Assembly (NCBI RefSeq): GCF_004101845.1
Contig: NZ_CP026116.1
Coordinates: 806,001-870,000, forward strand
From: Latilactobacillus curvatus JCM 1096 = DSM 20019
GTDB lineage: Bacteria; Bacillota; Bacilli; Lactobacillales; Lactobacillaceae
DNA length: 64,000 nt
Direction: 5' to 3'
The position numbers and the translations under genes were made by a program. The number at the start of each line of letters is the position of its first letter. Within the stretch, counting starts at the first letter, position 1. This document shows, one piece after another, positions 19,128 through 27,757 of the stretch. Below the pieces are notes generated by a model, which was not told where the DNA came from, made no database searches, and saw only the letters and a list, made by a program, of their open reading frames with translations.

Positions 19128-19786
19128 ATTTTTCTGTAGGGAAACGATTCGGAGACTTTGCCGAACCTCGCGGTGGATTAACGACTGGAAATAACGACTA
19201 CTTTTTACGTCAGTGGTTTGAAGTAAGTTATATAAATATAAATTTTACTGTATATAATAATAATATTTCATTAAAAAATAAGTTAACATGGGTCCCCATT
19301 GATAAAGGTGGTCCTTATCGTAAGTGGTACGGAAATTACGATTTTATCATTAATTGGAAAAATGATGGAGAAGAAGTCAAATTAGAAGCAAAAGAGAAAT
19401 GGAAATCATATACAAGAACCATCAAGAATATACCATATTATTTCAAGGAGGCACTTTCATTTCCTAAAATAACTAGTGGTGGATTTTCCTCACGTTACAG
19501 AGAGCCTGGAAGTATTCACGAAAGTGCTGGTAATGAAGCGTTTTCTAGCAATCATGATATTTTAATTTATTTAATCGGGTTAACAAATACAAAACTCGCT
19601 GACTATATTTTTTCTATACTTAATCCAACAATAAATCTACAAACAGGTGATTTGCAGAATTTTCCAGTATTGTATGAAGATAGTATTGCAATAATGGATA
19701 ACATTGCCCTTAATATCCAAATTTGTAAAGAAGACTGGGATTCCACTGAATTATCATGGAATTTTAAGAGCAACGTACTACTATAG
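19109..19786 (+). CDS. Silent pglX cassette B (alternative recognition region)
   Basis: From the inner repeat at 19135 it encodes VGKRFGDFAEPRGGLTTGNN, PIDKGGPYRKWYGNYDF, SGGFSSRYREPGSI, TNTKLADYIFSILNPTINLQTGD and ends SWNFKSNVLL. This is a variant of the last about 210 residues of PglX. The nominal ATG 19109 is chance. The real module has no start, promoter or ribosome-binding site and is read only after inversion between 19135-19158 and 20411-20434. Its TAG stop is 2 nt from the TAA of the convergent expressed pglX. The tail is less like the other two (NVLL instead of HPLI). Confidence 0.86.
   Translation: MSSTDLNFSVGKRFGDFAEPRGGLTTGNNDYFLRQWFEVSYININFTVYNNNISLKNKLTWVPIDKGGPYRKWYGNYDFIINWKNDGEEVKLEAKEKWKSYTRTIKNIPYYFKEALSFPKITSGGFSSRYREPGSIHESAGNEAFSSNHDILIYLIGLTNTKLADYIFSILNPTINLQTGDLQNFPVLYEDSIAIMDNIALNIQICKEDWDSTELSWNFKSNVLL
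19135..19158 (+). repeat. Inner inverted repeat, silent copy
   Basis: A 24-bp perfect inverse match to 20411-20434, starting TGTAGGGAAACG and ending GGAGACTT. It encodes VGKRFGD in frame with cassette B. Flanks diverge at once. It is unrelated in sequence to the outer repeat. Confidence 0.92.
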
Positions 19787-19788
19787 CA

Positions 19789-22446
19789 TTATATTAATGG
19801 ATGTTTTTTGAAGTCCCAAGAGACTTCAAAAGAATTCCAATCTTTACTTACTATCCCAATACAGTCCTTAACAAAATCTATTACGATTCTGTCGATACTT
19901 TGATTAAATATTATTGGAACTTTTTGAATATCACCGGTTGGTGTATTTATTGTCGGATTTAGAATTTTAAGAAATAAATCTCCAAGTTTGGTATTCATTA
20001 TAGCAAGCACATATAACATTGTATTTTTACTATTAAGATAATTTATTTTTGTATTAAATGCCTCTCGGCTAGCATTTGAAAATATACTGCCTGAAGGACG
20101 ATATCTCATGGAGAGACTTCCACTTGTTATACTTGACCAAGTAATAGATTCTTTAAGGTAGTACTCTTTACCATCATGACGAAATCCACTTTTAGTCTTA
20201 AGTAATTCCAGACTTTCTTGGTTATACCAAATGATATAATCATTATTACCATACCACTTACGATATTCTCCACCTTTATTCATTGGATACCATTTTGAAG
20301 TCATATTTATATAATCTGAATTGAAGCTTATTTCATTAACCTTAACTTCATACCAATACTTTAAAAAAGTGTTATTATCACCTGTCGTCATTCCTTGTGC
20401 ACTTAATAGTAAGTCTCCGAATCGTTTCCCTACAACAAAAGCATGAAGTAATTTTTCACTTACCCAGTATGCAATTGGTGAGCCAGGGATCTTACTAAAC
20501 TCATCTTGAGTAATTTGATTAAATCGATTGCCTGGTATTGGAATAATCGAGGGTTCTAAATTACTTGAAACGTCAACTGTTTTAATTTGATGGTAGGTTC
20601 CCTTAAATCCTTTAACATAATTATTCTTAATAATTGTAACCGCAGTTCCAAATGCAATTCCCATGACCATATTTTCCATATGCATCATGTTGGTAATTGT
20701 ATTTTTTGCCAGAATATTTTTACGCATTACTTCATAACTAGATAGGAACATCCAAGACTGCATAGTCACCATTGTATTATATCCAGTAAAGGAAATAGAA
20801 TTATTCCAACGTTCCATGAACATTGCAAAGAGATCATTTTTTGAATTGGGATATTGTTTTTTTGAAAATTTAGATAGCACCGATCCAAATCCAGAAGAAC
20901 CCATATACGGTGGATTAGTAATCCCAATCTCGTATTGTTGTTGCAGGAGTTCGCCCACAAGAATCATTTCTTTGATCGATTGATCAAAGAAAGAAACGTT
21001 TGTGTTGTTTAATCCGGATTTTAGATTTTCAAAATCTAGACCTTCAAACTTAATTAAAGAACCTAATTCATCACCATTTTTAAAGCCTTCAACAAGTGTT
21101 AGTAAATCTTGTTGGGCTTTTTTTTGATCGTTGAATTGCATTTGAACTAATTGTAATTCTGCTTCACCAATCTCTGCATTATTAGGTACTGCGTACACAT
21201 TTGGTCGAAGCTGCTTAGATAGAATACGCCGTGAATACTGGCGACCTTTCATCATCAAGGCGAAATAAGCGAGTTGGAAGGCGCGTTGATCGATATCTAA
21301 CCCGAATAGATTGTTTTCAAGAATTAGTTCAGCCGCGGTTCGTGGTGATTGACCCTCAGCTTCATAAAGTTGCATGAAAACATCAAAAGCATAAACCAGA
21401 ATATGACCACTGCCCATTGAAGGATCGATCAGTTTTAACTCTTGTAAAGCGAAATCACTTTTAGCTTTTCGTTCATCCTGAATTTGTAACTGCACATCCT
21501 CTGGTTGTTCTGCAGTTGGTAAATAATATTGCCAACCAAATTCATCCGCAATTTCTTTTTCAGTTCGTGTTTCATTCGGATTAGCCATCTTTTGATCGAT
21601 ATAGTAACGCCCTAGAGAGTTTTCAACCATGTAGCGCACAATCCAATCCGGCGTAAACAATTGTGTAGCGGCTGGAATTTCATCTGCTCGAATTTTTCGA
21701 CTACCGCGTGCAAATACTTTATCCTTCGGTTCTGTATTATAGTATTGATACATCCAACCAATAATCTCAACTTGACCGCCTTCATCAACATTAAAGGCAT
21801 CTTCTGGGATATTTAATAATGATGCGATAACGCCATTATCATTAATGTAAGAGACTGTAAATAATAGTTCGGTATAATCATCAATCTTTTCAAATAAATC
21901 CGGTAGTTGTTGGTTCAAGCTATTACATTGTTTGATAAAGACCAATTGATACAACTCGTCAACTGCATCTGCAGAACTATCAGATAATAGTTCTGTTACA
22001 CGTTCTTTTGTGGCCAAATCAAATTCAGCATACATTTCTGTATCTAGTAAATGCGTAATGATATCGGGCTGCTTAATCCCAGATTCACTTGAAAGGACTC
22101 TTTCCCGCTCTGGTAAGTAGTCATTAACTTCCATGAAACGGATCGCAATCAAGCGATTAAACCATGTATAAGCAACTTCCTCAACTAATGTATCATAAGC
22201 AATTTGACGATTTCCGGTTTGTTGCTCGCGTTTATTTAGTTCCTCAACGAGCTTAGCGCGATTCTTAACATCATTTCCAGTGAATCGTTCATGATTATCT
22301 TTAATTTCAATCGTATCATTTCCAATTTCGGTAATTTCACTAATTTGTTCGTCAGTAATCCCTAACTTTGCAAGTTTACTCATCACGCTTTCACGTAACT
22401 TTACCCGTGCCTCAATCGCAAAGGTCTTTATTAATTTCTTATCCAT
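19789..22446 (-). CDS. pglX: BREX adenine-specific DNA methyltransferase PglX (expressed variable part)
   Basis: An 885-residue N6-adenine methyltransferase lacking the usual C-terminal third. Residues 1-330 are constant within this locus. The outer repeat covers residues 331-339, motif I DPSMGSGH lies at 341-348, and motif IV NPPY at 511-514. PGSPIAYWVSE precedes the inner repeat at 671-679 (VGKRFGDL). The variable recognition end stops with SWDFKKHPLI. PglX methylates a short non-palindromic site to mark self DNA and is needed for BREX defence. The missing part is encoded by 15425-16360. It starts 17 nt after brxC with a GGAG site, in the brxA-brxB-brxC-pglX operon. Two crossover sites inside the reading frame mean that the recognition specificity should switch. 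Confidence 0.94.
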   Translation of the reverse strand: MDKKLIKTFAIEARVKLRESVMSKLAKLGITDEQISEITEIGNDTIEIKDNHERFTGNDVKNRAKLVEELNKREQQTGNRQIAYDTLVEEVAYTWFNRLIAIRFMEVNDYLPERERVLSSESGIKQPDIITHLLDTEMYAEFDLATKERVTELLSDSSADAVDELYQLVFIKQCNSLNQQLPDLFEKIDDYTELLFTVSYINDNGVIASLLNIPEDAFNVDEGGQVEIIGWMYQYYNTEPKDKVFARGSRKIRADEIPAATQLFTPDWIVRYMVENSLGRYYIDQKMANPNETRTEKEIADEFGWQYYLPTAEQPEDVQLQIQDERKAKSDFALQELKLIDPSMGSGHILVYAFDVFMQLYEAEGQSPRTAAELILENNLFGLDIDQRAFQLAYFALMMKGRQYSRRILSKQLRPNVYAVPNNAEIGEAELQLVQMQFNDQKKAQQDLLTLVEGFKNGDELGSLIKFEGLDFENLKSGLNNTNVSFFDQSIKEMILVGELLQQQYEIGITNPPYMGSSGFGSVLSKFSKKQYPNSKNDLFAMFMERWNNSISFTGYNTMVTMQSWMFLSSYEVMRKNILAKNTITNMMHMENMVMGIAFGTAVTIIKNNYVKGFKGTYHQIKTVDVSSNLEPSIIPIPGNRFNQITQDEFSKIPGSPIAYWVSEKLLHAFVVGKRFGDLLLSAQGMTTGDNNTFLKYWYEVKVNEISFNSDYINMTSKWYPMNKGGEYRKWYGNNDYIIWYNQESLELLKTKSGFRHDGKEYYLKESITWSSITSGSLSMRYRPSGSIFSNASREAFNTKINYLNSKNTMLYVLAIMNTKLGDLFLKILNPTINTPTGDIQKVPIIFNQSIDRIVIDFVKDCIGIVSKDWNSFEVSWDFKKHPLI
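20411..20434 (-). repeat. Inner inverted repeat, expressed pglX copy
   Basis: The partner of 19135-19158. The pair brackets 1252 bp that hold cassette B and the expressed 3' end. It covers pglX codons 671-679. Confidence 0.92.
21431..21454 (-). repeat. Outer inverted repeat, expressed pglX copy
   Basis: The partner of 17423-17446. The pair brackets 3984 bp. It covers pglX codons 331-339, just upstream of methyltransferase motif I. Confidence 0.93.
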
Positions 22447-22463
22447 TTGGTGACTCCATTCGA

Positions 22464-25400
22464 TTACAATAGAATATCTATTTCATTGCCATCATTTAGT
22501 TTGTTTAGTAGTTCTTGTTTTATTTTATTAACATAAGTATCAATATCTTCAGGTGTTTTAACCCGTGTTCTTGAATCAACCAGTGAATCTAGCTGAATAG
22601 ATTCAATTACTTTAACTGGTTTCTCTGCAGTATAAGATGCACCTTTTTCCCCAACAGTCGGTTGAGTAATCACTTCGATAGTTGCCTTGGCTTTTTCATG
22701 CCGTATACGATTTTCTTCCGCTGTGAACTGACTAATAAATGAACGCTTGTCAGCTGCTGAACGGACTGGTATTAACTCTATTGGATCTAATTTTTGATAG
22801 CTTTCTAGTTCATTGAGTAATTGATCAAACCGACTAATCACTTTGACTTTAAAGCGATCATCTAAATCACGACTATCCAAATCGGCTAATGTTTCTTCTT
22901 TATCATTATTAACCTTTTCGGCAGCGGATTTTGATTTAATTTCAATAAATTCAAGATACTTATTCTCAAATTGCTCATTTAAATTCCCTAGTTTAGGTAA
23001 TTCTTTATAAGGTACCACTTGCTTCATGATGCTTGTCATTTCAGTAATAATTTCATCAAGCTCTGCTGTTGATTCTTTAACAGTGTTATCTTGAATTCGA
23101 CTGATGTAATCTCGTGATTTATCCCAAATTGCCTTTTGCTTACTTTTATGGAAGTTACGAATATCGTTAATATCTTCCGCTAAATCTAGAAGATCATCTT
23201 CCTTATTCTTAAGTACTTCAAAGAACGATTGTGTATCTCTGGCATCAACCACACGTTCCATTACTTTAATTACCTCAGTTACGATTTCTGCTTGAGGATA
23301 GTTTCTACCTGGTGTATCCTGATAAGTTTTAAACTCGTCTTTCAATCGATCTGCACGCTCAATAAATTTAGCTCTTGTTCTATCGTCACTATTCTCGTCA
23401 ACAATGTTCCGACTTTCAAATAGCGCATCACCAAGTTCTTTTACCATTTTTTTCTGTTGCAGATTAGATCTAATTCGTAACTCAACACGGATCTTTTCAG
23501 GCGCTTTACGTTCGAAAATAACTTTTGAAATTTCTGTTAAATCTTGTGTCGTCGATAATGGAATCGCGTTTTTAAATAAATTAATATCGCCTTCTTTAAA
23601 CAATCGCGCAATCGCCCACTCAATATCTTCGTTAACTAAGCCATATGGTTCTTTGTTAACAAAATTATCACGCAACGTTCGCATTGTCGTTGTTAATTTC
23701 TTGCTTTCTTGCAATTGTAGATAACGTTTCACTTCATCGATTAAATTCTGATTCTCATTATGAGCGACTAAATTATCGGCGCCTTCTTTTAAGTAGTTAT
23801 TAATATCGGCTTCGGATATAGCAGCATCGACTAAGTCATTTTTATGATAAACCAACTTCGCCATTTGCTGTAGCGCATCATTCAAGCGGGTCTTAAAGTC
23901 CCCGCCTGAAACATCGAGTTGACTGTTATTAAAATAGAATGTCGCTTGTTTCAGAAAGTCCACTAATTGTTGATTGATTGAATCCCCTAAATCTTGATTC
24001 TCAGTTGTCTTCTCAGCTTTCACAGCAGCAAAGTTTTTGATGGCACTTGAGACATTCGCTGTGGTAATATACTTTTCAACTCGCAAGTACGTTTTAATAT
24101 GATTCATGAATTCCGCATCAACCGGTAAGTTAATTAACATTTGATTCTTAGTACTTTGAATAACTAATTGTGCTTCATCATTCCATAATCCATCATAGTC
24201 TGGTGTAATCACTTTAACTTCTAGGTTGGGGTTACTGTTCTTCCGATAAGCATAGTCATCAACATACAAGTTATAACTGAAGTTGTACCGGTTATCAAAA
24301 GCACGTCCGCTGGCATGAATATTCTTATAAGAAAAACTGTTCCGACCAACATTCGCATCAAAAATATCAACTGCTAATTTATTATCAACATCCGTTTCAT
24401 TTAAATCGATATTATTAATTAGCCGTGTCACTTCTTGTTCTTCATCCGTCTGGAAGACAAAGCTTTTAAGATTTTGCCGAATTAAATTTTCACTAATCAA
24501 AATTTTAAGTGCCATTTCGACCTGTTTACGTAAAGCTAGCTTATCTTCATTCACTGAACGAATTAATAAATTAGTAATGTTATTCAACGTAGGTTTAATA
24601 TTTTGATCCACGTATTTAATCATGAACAATACTTTCAGAACTGCAATATTAAATTGATCATCAGGATCAGGTACAATCCGTGAGTTTTCTTCAGCTTGTT
24701 TGATCACTTTAGCATTGTCAGTTTCATTCAACCATTTTTCTAGGGAAGGATAGAATTGATCTAAAGAAACCAACGCATCACTTTCCTTATCTGCATTTCG
24801 TTCTGCCGTTTCCTTGAAAAAAGCTAGTAAAGAACGTTCACCACGCGATAAATTAGCACCCTGGATCGAATGCTTAGAGATTTGCGTTAAGATGTTCGCC
24901 AATAGATTAAATTGATAAGGAACGAATGGATAAACATCTGCGTAGTTTTGCGCACTATTATATAAACGTAGCTCTGGGCTATCTTCAAAAACCAACATTG
25001 AGTCAATATCATTCTCATGATTTGGATAGTCCGCTTCTAAGAAATCTTGAGCCCCATTATTTTTAGCTAGAATTCGCTTTTGAATAACTTCATCCGCATT
25101 TGCAGATGATAATGAAAGTGTTGTTTCAAAGCGCCCTTTGATTTTAGAAAAATCGAGTGCAGCTGAACCAGCAATATCTGTGATCTTATCAATTGCTTGT
25201 TGACTAGTTACAATGACCCAGGCCTTCCCACGCGTTTTGTTACCTAATTCTTCAACGATGGTCTGTAATTGTAACGTTAGTGAGCTGTTACCACCAATGT
25301 ATTGCCCAATTTCATCAACAAGAAAAACAATGTGTTCATTATTACCTTTTGCCTGTAAGTATTCTTCAACTAGAACCGCAAAATCTTCAATACTGATTTG

Positions 25401-26111
25401 ATATTCTTTGTCATACTTAGCAAACCAATTACGTGCCGCCGATTCTGAAAAGTAGTCAATTTTAACAAGCGCCTCAACAACCTCATCTTCTAAGAAATCA
25501 ACTTCATTACGTGATTTCTCCCAGCTTTCTCCTTGAATAGCTTCAAAGGCTGCCTTAAATTCAGTAAACTTGTCTTTCTTATCTAATGCCCGTTCTAAAT
25601 CGGCTAGTTGTGGAATAGTTGAATACCCAATACTGTTATTGAATACTTTTAAAAAGACATTTACTAAACTACTCTTCTCTTCAATTCCAGCAGCATGCTT
25701 CGACTCAACGTTAAATAAGATGACATTAGTTGGCGTATCAGCTGCTAGTTTCATATCAGCGATCGTCATGTCATCTTTAATCTTACGAGTCGTTTCGTCC
25801 CCTTCAGTAAAGAAATCAAAGGCTGTTTTGCCATTAATCTCTTTATTTTCAAGAATATACGATAGTATTTTTAAGAAGTGTGACTTACCAGAACCGAAGA
25901 ACCCTTGAATCCAAACCCCCATTGAACTTGTATCGCCAAGAATCCCTTTTTTGTAAGCATCAAAGAAGGTCTTAAAATGCCCCTGTAATTCCTTAGTGAC
26001 AACATACTCGTCTAATTCCTGGTAAACTTGTTCATCAGATGCTTGTGTTGCGGTAATAACACCTTCAATATTGCGATGAATATCTTTTAAAAACATATCA
26101 TTAATTTTCAT
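22464..26111 (-). CDS. brxC: BREX P-loop ATPase BrxC
   Basis: A 1215-residue protein of the expected BrxC size. It opens with INDMFLKDIHRNIEGV, followed by Walker A GFFGSGKS (about 69-76) and Walker B IVFLVDEIGQYIGG (about 257). The long remainder has helical and coiled-coil-like character. BrxC is a core BREX ATPase required for the system, and its exact action on phage DNA is not settled. It follows brxB by 11 nt with an AGGGGAG-type site and precedes pglX. Confidence 0.95.
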   Translation of the reverse strand: MKINDMFLKDIHRNIEGVITATQASDEQVYQELDEYVVTKELQGHFKTFFDAYKKGILGDTSSMGVWIQGFFGSGKSHFLKILSYILENKEINGKTAFDFFTEGDETTRKIKDDMTIADMKLAADTPTNVILFNVESKHAAGIEEKSSLVNVFLKVFNNSIGYSTIPQLADLERALDKKDKFTEFKAAFEAIQGESWEKSRNEVDFLEDEVVEALVKIDYFSESAARNWFAKYDKEYQISIEDFAVLVEEYLQAKGNNEHIVFLVDEIGQYIGGNSSLTLQLQTIVEELGNKTRGKAWVIVTSQQAIDKITDIAGSAALDFSKIKGRFETTLSLSSANADEVIQKRILAKNNGAQDFLEADYPNHENDIDSMLVFEDSPELRLYNSAQNYADVYPFVPYQFNLLANILTQISKHSIQGANLSRGERSLLAFFKETAERNADKESDALVSLDQFYPSLEKWLNETDNAKVIKQAEENSRIVPDPDDQFNIAVLKVLFMIKYVDQNIKPTLNNITNLLIRSVNEDKLALRKQVEMALKILISENLIRQNLKSFVFQTDEEQEVTRLINNIDLNETDVDNKLAVDIFDANVGRNSFSYKNIHASGRAFDNRYNFSYNLYVDDYAYRKNSNPNLEVKVITPDYDGLWNDEAQLVIQSTKNQMLINLPVDAEFMNHIKTYLRVEKYITTANVSSAIKNFAAVKAEKTTENQDLGDSINQQLVDFLKQATFYFNNSQLDVSGGDFKTRLNDALQQMAKLVYHKNDLVDAAISEADINNYLKEGADNLVAHNENQNLIDEVKRYLQLQESKKLTTTMRTLRDNFVNKEPYGLVNEDIEWAIARLFKEGDINLFKNAIPLSTTQDLTEISKVIFERKAPEKIRVELRIRSNLQQKKMVKELGDALFESRNIVDENSDDRTRAKFIERADRLKDEFKTYQDTPGRNYPQAEIVTEVIKVMERVVDARDTQSFFEVLKNKEDDLLDLAEDINDIRNFHKSKQKAIWDKSRDYISRIQDNTVKESTAELDEIITEMTSIMKQVVPYKELPKLGNLNEQFENKYLEFIEIKSKSAAEKVNNDKEETLADLDSRDLDDRFKVKVISRFDQLLNELESYQKLDPIELIPVRSAADKRSFISQFTAEENRIRHEKAKATIEVITQPTVGEKGASYTAEKPVKVIESIQLDSLVDSRTRVKTPEDIDTYVNKIKQELLNKLNDGNEIDILL

Positions 26112-26122
26112 TTTTATCTCCC

Positions 26123-26710
26123 CTAGTTGATTCTGAATGCTCGATAATAATTAGCATCCCGATTAGTATCTAAAATAGTTAGTCTTAAACGATCATATTC
26201 TCCTGGATACATCATAATAACTGGCCGTTTAGTATAGACCAAATGCATCTTATTCAACACCGAATGAGCTCTAATAATGGGGTAGATTTCGCCAATACCG
26301 GTTAGAATCACAACGGCATCATCTACTACGCGTTCTCCGATATACTTTGTAAAGTACATCTGTGCGTCATCAAACTCTTCCATCTTCAGCAATCGATTAA
26401 TTCGACTTGCGACAAATTTGATTCCGTGTTTTTGCTCCATTTGAACGATTTTTGATAGATAGCCTTTTTGCTCAATAAACTCCATCATAATCTCATATAA
26501 GTTGAATACTTGTAGGGTATAACCATTCGTTTCTGGAGCGTTCTGATTTTTTAAATTTCTAACATATTCTCGAACAACTAATTCATCTCTAGGATTGTAA
26601 TCAAAAATATAATAGCCTACCTCATTACCGAGGCCACGGCTTTTCAAAAAGTCATCCGAGTTTAAAGTCTGTTCTAATACTTTAAATCGATCTTCAATAT
26701 TCTTATCCAT
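26123..26710 (-). CDS. brxB: BREX protein BrxB (DUF1788)
   Basis: A 195-residue protein with the DUF1788 pattern: YIFDYNPRDELVVREYVRNLKN, VILTGIGEIYPIIRAHSVLN and PVIMMYPGEYDRLRLTI. It is a small core component of type 1 BREX with no proven enzyme activity. Its ATG follows the brxA stop codon directly, so the two are translationally coupled. Confidence 0.93.
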   Translation of the reverse strand: MDKNIEDRFKVLEQTLNSDDFLKSRGLGNEVGYYIFDYNPRDELVVREYVRNLKNQNAPETNGYTLQVFNLYEIMMEFIEQKGYLSKIVQMEQKHGIKFVASRINRLLKMEEFDDAQMYFTKYIGERVVDDAVVILTGIGEIYPIIRAHSVLNKMHLVYTKRPVIMMYPGEYDRLRLTILDTNRDANYYRAFRIN

Positions 26711-27316
26711 TTATTGCAATCCCCCTGTAATGGCTCTTATAATATCCGGCCGACCAATCACTCTTAGCCACTGCAAAACCTTGGGATCGATTACCTTTAA
26801 CGTCATTAAATCTGCCTCACCATCTTCTCGGATCAACCCCGCCTCTAGCAAGTACTTCTTATATGCACTGCCTAAACGATTATAAGTATACGGCTTCCAA
26901 CTTGCCACAGTTTCGTTAGTTCGTTGTTTTTCAGAGAAGAAAGCTTTATAATCCGTCACCGTTAGCTGCATTTGTCCCTTTTGCAACTGCACTTGATAAA
27001 CCTCTAGCATAAATTCAAGTATTAGATCGTTCAGCAATAAAACTGAAATAAAGATTATAATTTTTTGATTATCAATGTTAAGTTTAGGAAATATGGCTTG
27101 AATTTCTTCATCTAAAATATTAACGCGTCGGCGTACTGTATTGAATATTTCTTTCGCACGACTGTTACTTGCTGCACCAAAAATATTTTCATTTTCACTA
27201 AGCCTTTGAATTTCATCACTAGTCATTCCATCATTAAGCATTTCTATGTATTGTTTCGTTTCGTAAAACCAGAACCGCTTTGAAACAAGGCTCGCGCTGT
27301 AGTTTTTACCGTCCAT
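26711..27316 (-). CDS. brxA: BREX protein BrxA (DUF1819)
   Basis: About 201 residues, with YSASLVSKRFWFYETKQYIEML near the start and TVRRRVNILDEEIQAIFPKL inside, typical of DUF1819/BrxA. Studied BrxA proteins are small helical DNA-binding proteins. The start chosen is ATG 27316, 7 nt after AAAGGAG. Upstream in-frame TTG/ATG codons overlap or precede that site. It is the first gene of the brxA-brxB-brxC-pglX unit. Confidence 0.92.
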   Translation of the reverse strand: MDGKNYSASLVSKRFWFYETKQYIEMLNDGMTSDEIQRLSENENIFGAASNSRAKEIFNTVRRRVNILDEEIQAIFPKLNIDNQKIIIFISVLLLNDLILEFMLEVYQVQLQKGQMQLTVTDYKAFFSEKQRTNETVASWKPYTYNRLGSAYKKYLLEAGLIREDGEADLMTLKVIDPKVLQWLRVIGRPDIIRAITGGLQ

Positions 27317-27349
27317 GATCATGCTCCTTTCGGAAGTCATTACGCTCAA

Positions 27350-27704
27350 ACGTGATTACCCCAATATCATCAATATCGATCTTTAACGATTGGTGTATTT
27401 TTTCAGCGTTTCCGTTATGATTATCTCTGTTCATGTCAATTTATTAATTATATATTGACTCAAATTAGTAATTTCACTTAACTACTTTTCATTCATATTT
27501 TGGTCAATGAGAAGCGTCCAGAGTTTCTGATAACTCACTGGTATAACACACTTCTCTCTCCCATATTTCTTCGCTATTAACCTTTAAATAATGCTTTAAT
27601 TATAGCATATGTTAAACAAACTAAATAAATTATTTGGAGCTAGCTAAATACTATTCATTTCATAAAAAAGAAAAACCAATGACAAAAATCCTCTGCAACA
27701 AAAA
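27350..27704. other. Right edge of the BREX island, non-coding
   Basis: About 350 bp without a convincing gene. Minus-strand AT-rich sequence at 27420-27475 (TTGAGTCAA, TATAAT-like and TTGACA strings) probably holds the brxA promoter, but I could not assign a clean -35/-10 pair. A startless minus-strand frame of 31 codons (27599-27504, including LKVNSEEIWEREVCYTSE) may be a gene remnant at the island border. Confidence 0.45.
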
Positions 27705-27750
27705 AGCCCTCACCCACCGCCAAACAATTCTTGGCAGGTGCATGAGGGCT
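27705..27750 (-). terminator. polC terminator
   Basis: The long stem AGCCCTCA ... TGAGGGCT with an inner paired part (CACC/GGTG, GCCA/TGGC) is followed on the minus strand by TTTTTTG. It lies 8 nt after the polC stop and separates polC from the island. Confidence 0.9.
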
Positions 27751-27757
27751 ATTTTAT

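Noticed and set aside
17460-19786. The two plus-strand pglX pieces as independent expressed genes
   Set aside because: Their nominal ATG codons are internal residues or chance, no promoter or ribosome-binding site precedes them, and both begin functionally at a crossover repeat. They are better read as silent cassettes.
20860-20885. A short poly-T/poly-A run in pglX as a slippage switch
   Set aside because: The run of seven is short and the frame is intact. The inverted repeats explain variation in this gene better.
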